Source of the DNA: NORP240 sp942492445
Lineage (GTDB): Bacteria > Pseudomonadota > Gammaproteobacteria > Pseudomonadales > Pseudohongiellaceae
Assembly (NCBI GenBank): GCA_942492445.1
Contig: CALOEW010000076.1
Span: forward strand, 1-64,000
Direction of reading: 5' to 3'
Length of the DNA: 64,000 nucleotides
Part shown: piece after piece, positions 62,387-64,000 of the stretch
Numbering within the stretch: position 1 is the stretch's first letter
Layout of the letters: the number at the start of each line of letters is the position of its first letter
The notes under the pieces: model-generated
What the model saw: the letters and a program-made list of their open reading frames with translations, nothing else
What the model was told of the DNA's origin: nothing
The model's database searches: none
Position numbers and translations under genes: made by a program

Positions 62387-63259
62387 CTACCAGTTGGCAG
62401 CCTGACGCAGCGCATCGCCGATGTCGGCCAGGCTTCTCACCGTACTCACTCCGGCATCCTGAAGAGCCGCAAATTTTTCCTCTGCCGTTCCCTTGCCGCC
62501 CGAGATAATGGCACCGGCATGCCCCATGCGTTTTCCCGGGGGCGCCGTTACGCCGGCAATATAGGAAACGACCGGTTTGGATACATTGTCCTTGATAAAG
62601 GCAGCCGCTTCCTCTTCCGCGGTGCCACCGATCTCACCTATCATGACGATAGCCTCGGTTTCAGGGTCGGCTTCGAACAGCTTCAGAATGTCGATAAAAT
62701 TAGAACCTGGAATAGGATCCCCACCGATACCCACGCAGGAGGATTGCCCGAAACCGTAGTCGGAAGTCTGTTTGACCGCTTCGTATGTCAGCGTCCCGGA
62801 ACGTGACACGATGCCGACTTTTCCAGGTTTGTGAATATAGCCCGGCATGATCCCGATCTTGCATTCTCCGGGCGTGATGACACCTGGACAGTTGGGGCCG
62901 ATCAGACGCACTCCGGACTGGTCACATTTTTCCTTGGCGACCAGCATGTCCAGGGTGGGAATCCCCTCGGTGATACAGACTATCAGCTTAACCCCGGCAT
63001 CCACCGCTTCGAGAATGGAGTCTTTGCAGAAAGGGGCCGGCACGTAAATCACCGAGGCTTCAGCAGCAGTTTTTTCAACAGCTTCCCGGACCGTATTGAA
63101 AACCGGCAGTCCAAGGTGCTGCTGCCCCCCTTTGCCCGGGGTCACACCCCCCACCATTTTTGTTCCGTAGTCAATCGCCTGTTCCGAATGAAAGGTTCCC
63201 TGAGCACCAGTGAACCCCTGACAGATTACCCGGGTGTCCTTGTTGACCAGAATACTCAT
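62387..63259 (-). CDS. sucD: Succinate-CoA ligase subunit alpha
   Basis: 290 aa. CoA-binding fold: VICQGFTGAQGTFHSEQAID then YGTKMVGGVTPGKGGQQHLG; active His in GHAGAIISGGKGTAEEK; LIGPNCPGVITPGECKIGIM; IGGDPIPGSNFIDILKLFEA. TCA cycle, succinyl-CoA to succinate with NTP formation. Overlaps sucC by 4 bp (ATGA). Confidence 0.98.
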   Translation of the reverse strand: MSILVNKDTRVICQGFTGAQGTFHSEQAIDYGTKMVGGVTPGKGGQQHLGLPVFNTVREAVEKTAAEASVIYVPAPFCKDSILEAVDAGVKLIVCITEGIPTLDMLVAKEKCDQSGVRLIGPNCPGVITPGECKIGIMPGYIHKPGKVGIVSRSGTLTYEAVKQTSDYGFGQSSCVGIGGDPIPGSNFIDILKLFEADPETEAIVMIGEIGGTAEEEAAAFIKDNVSKPVVSYIAGVTAPPGKRMGHAGAIISGGKGTAEEKFAALQDAGVSTVRSLADIGDALRQAANW

Positions 63260-64000
63260 TTCGCACCTCCCGCAGCGCCAACGACTTTTTCCGCAGCATC
63301 AGACAGACTTGTCGCTGCAATTATATTCAGACCACTGCGTTCCAGAACCTGGCGCCCCTTGTCGGCGTTGTTACCTTCAAGCCGCACCACTACAGGCACC
63401 GCTACACCGACCTCTTCAACCGCACCGATAACTCCTTCGGCAATCAGATCGCAGCGCACAATGCCGCCAAAGATATTGACCAGTACCGCTTTGACCTTGT
63501 CATCGGACAGTATGATTTTGAACGCTTCGGTAACCCGCTCCTTGGTAGCGCCGCCGCCGACGTCAAGAAAATTGGCCGGAAAACCGCCATGCAGTTGCAC
63601 GATGTCCATGGTGCCCATGGCCAGCCCGGCACCATTGACCATACAGCCGATGTTCCCGTCCAGCGCCACGTAGTTGAGATCCCACTTGGCAGCCAGCGCC
63701 TCGCGCTCGTCTTCCTGAGTAGGATCATGCATCTCCCGCAATTTGGGCTGCCGGTACAGCGCATTGCCATCGATATTGATCTTGCCATCGAGGCAGTGCA
63801 GATTACCCTCTGTGGTAATGACGAGAGGATTGATTTCCAGAAGCGAGAGATCCAGATCCATGAACAATTTTGCCAGACCTAGAAACAATTTCGTAAACTG
63901 CTTGACCTGTTCACTGTTCAGTCCCAGATCAAACGCCAGTTCCCGTGCCTGAAACGGCTGCGGGCCGGTCAACGGATCGATGGTCGCCCGGAGTATTTTT
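63256..64000 (-). CDS. sucC: Succinate-CoA ligase subunit beta, 5' end beyond window
   Basis: The last ~247 residues of a ~390-aa protein; the frame is open to the window edge (ATIDPLTGPQPFQARELAFD). Visible: LFMDLDLSLLEINPLVITTE (metal/NTP ligands), NYVALDGNIGCMVNGAGLAM, GGFPANFLDVGGGATKERVT, VNIFGGIVRCDLIAEGVIGA, VVVRLEGNNADKGRQVL. Subunit beta of succinyl-CoA synthetase. The C-terminus overlaps the sucD start. Confidence 0.97.
   Translation of the reverse strand, partial: KILRATIDPLTGPQPFQARELAFDLGLNSEQVKQFTKLFLGLAKLFMDLDLSLLEINPLVITTEGNLHCLDGKINIDGNALYRQPKLREMHDPTQEDEREALAAKWDLNYVALDGNIGCMVNGAGLAMGTMDIVQLHGGFPANFLDVGGGATKERVTEAFKIILSDDKVKAVLVNIFGGIVRCDLIAEGVIGAVEEVGVAVPVVVRLEGNNADKGRQVLERSGLNIIAATSLSDAAEKVVGAAGGAK

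Overview
The window is almost entirely chromosome of a gammaproteobacterium, probably a marine heterotroph. Evidence for this is the tusDCBE block beside cysG, a yceD-rpmF-plsX-fabD-fabG-acpP-fabF operon without fabH, a TonB2-type energy module with a TtpC-like protein, and many proteobacterial exported proteins. The exception is the first ~1.49 kb. Its minus strand carries one uninterrupted reading frame that looks like the protease/pre-integrase part of a Ty1/copia-type Pol polyprotein of the kind seen in diatoms and other algae. It abuts cysG with no transition, so a chimeric assembly join is the likeliest explanation.

Layout. 1.5-5.2 kb: cysG (siroheme), the convergent tusD-C-B-E tRNA-thiolation operon (tusC frameshifted) and yccA (stop at codon 4). 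5.5 kb: tRNA-Ser(UGA). 5.6-12.8 kb: an accessory zone with a MITE-like element, a decayed IS5-family element, a Bacteroidetes-style carboxypeptidase-regulatory-domain protein, gene tails and a shattered beta-helix pseudogene. 13-24.6 kb: mostly exported proteins (S41-like lipoprotein, Tat-exported superoxide dismutase, CHRD protein, lipoproteins, BON protein, large alpha/beta-hydrolase-domain protein, two exported GST-fold proteins, Prc protease). 24.9-29.8 kb: a solitary tyrosine recombinase and the molybdate module modABC with convergent modE and a clear ModE operator upstream of modA. 30-38.4 kb: small exported, membrane and hypothetical genes, a stand-alone ClpX-type zinc finger and two toxin-antitoxin pairs. 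38.7-42 kb: glutathione reductase, AlkB and an FAD oxidoreductase. 42-52.4 kb: a long leftward operon for pseudouridine synthesis, ribosomal protein L32, fatty acid synthesis, MltG, thymidylate kinase, DNA polymerase III delta' and PilZ. 52.5-64 kb: argS, htpG, the TonB2-type module and sucCD (sucC cut by the window edge).

The main unexplained structure is a dispersed family of short termini, GGAACCTCTGA(TTAA), next to CTAA/CTAG/TTAA targets. They bound an IS5-type element, a 281-bp MITE with a structured core, partial MITE copies, and a 0.7-kb unit whose only gene is a lipoprotein. Several copies sit exactly at gene stop codons: three genes end at the TAG of CTAG, and two end at the TGA inside the terminus.

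Several genes, including housekeeping tusC and yccA, carry single-base lesions. Genuine decay and uncorrected sequence error cannot be separated from the sequence alone.
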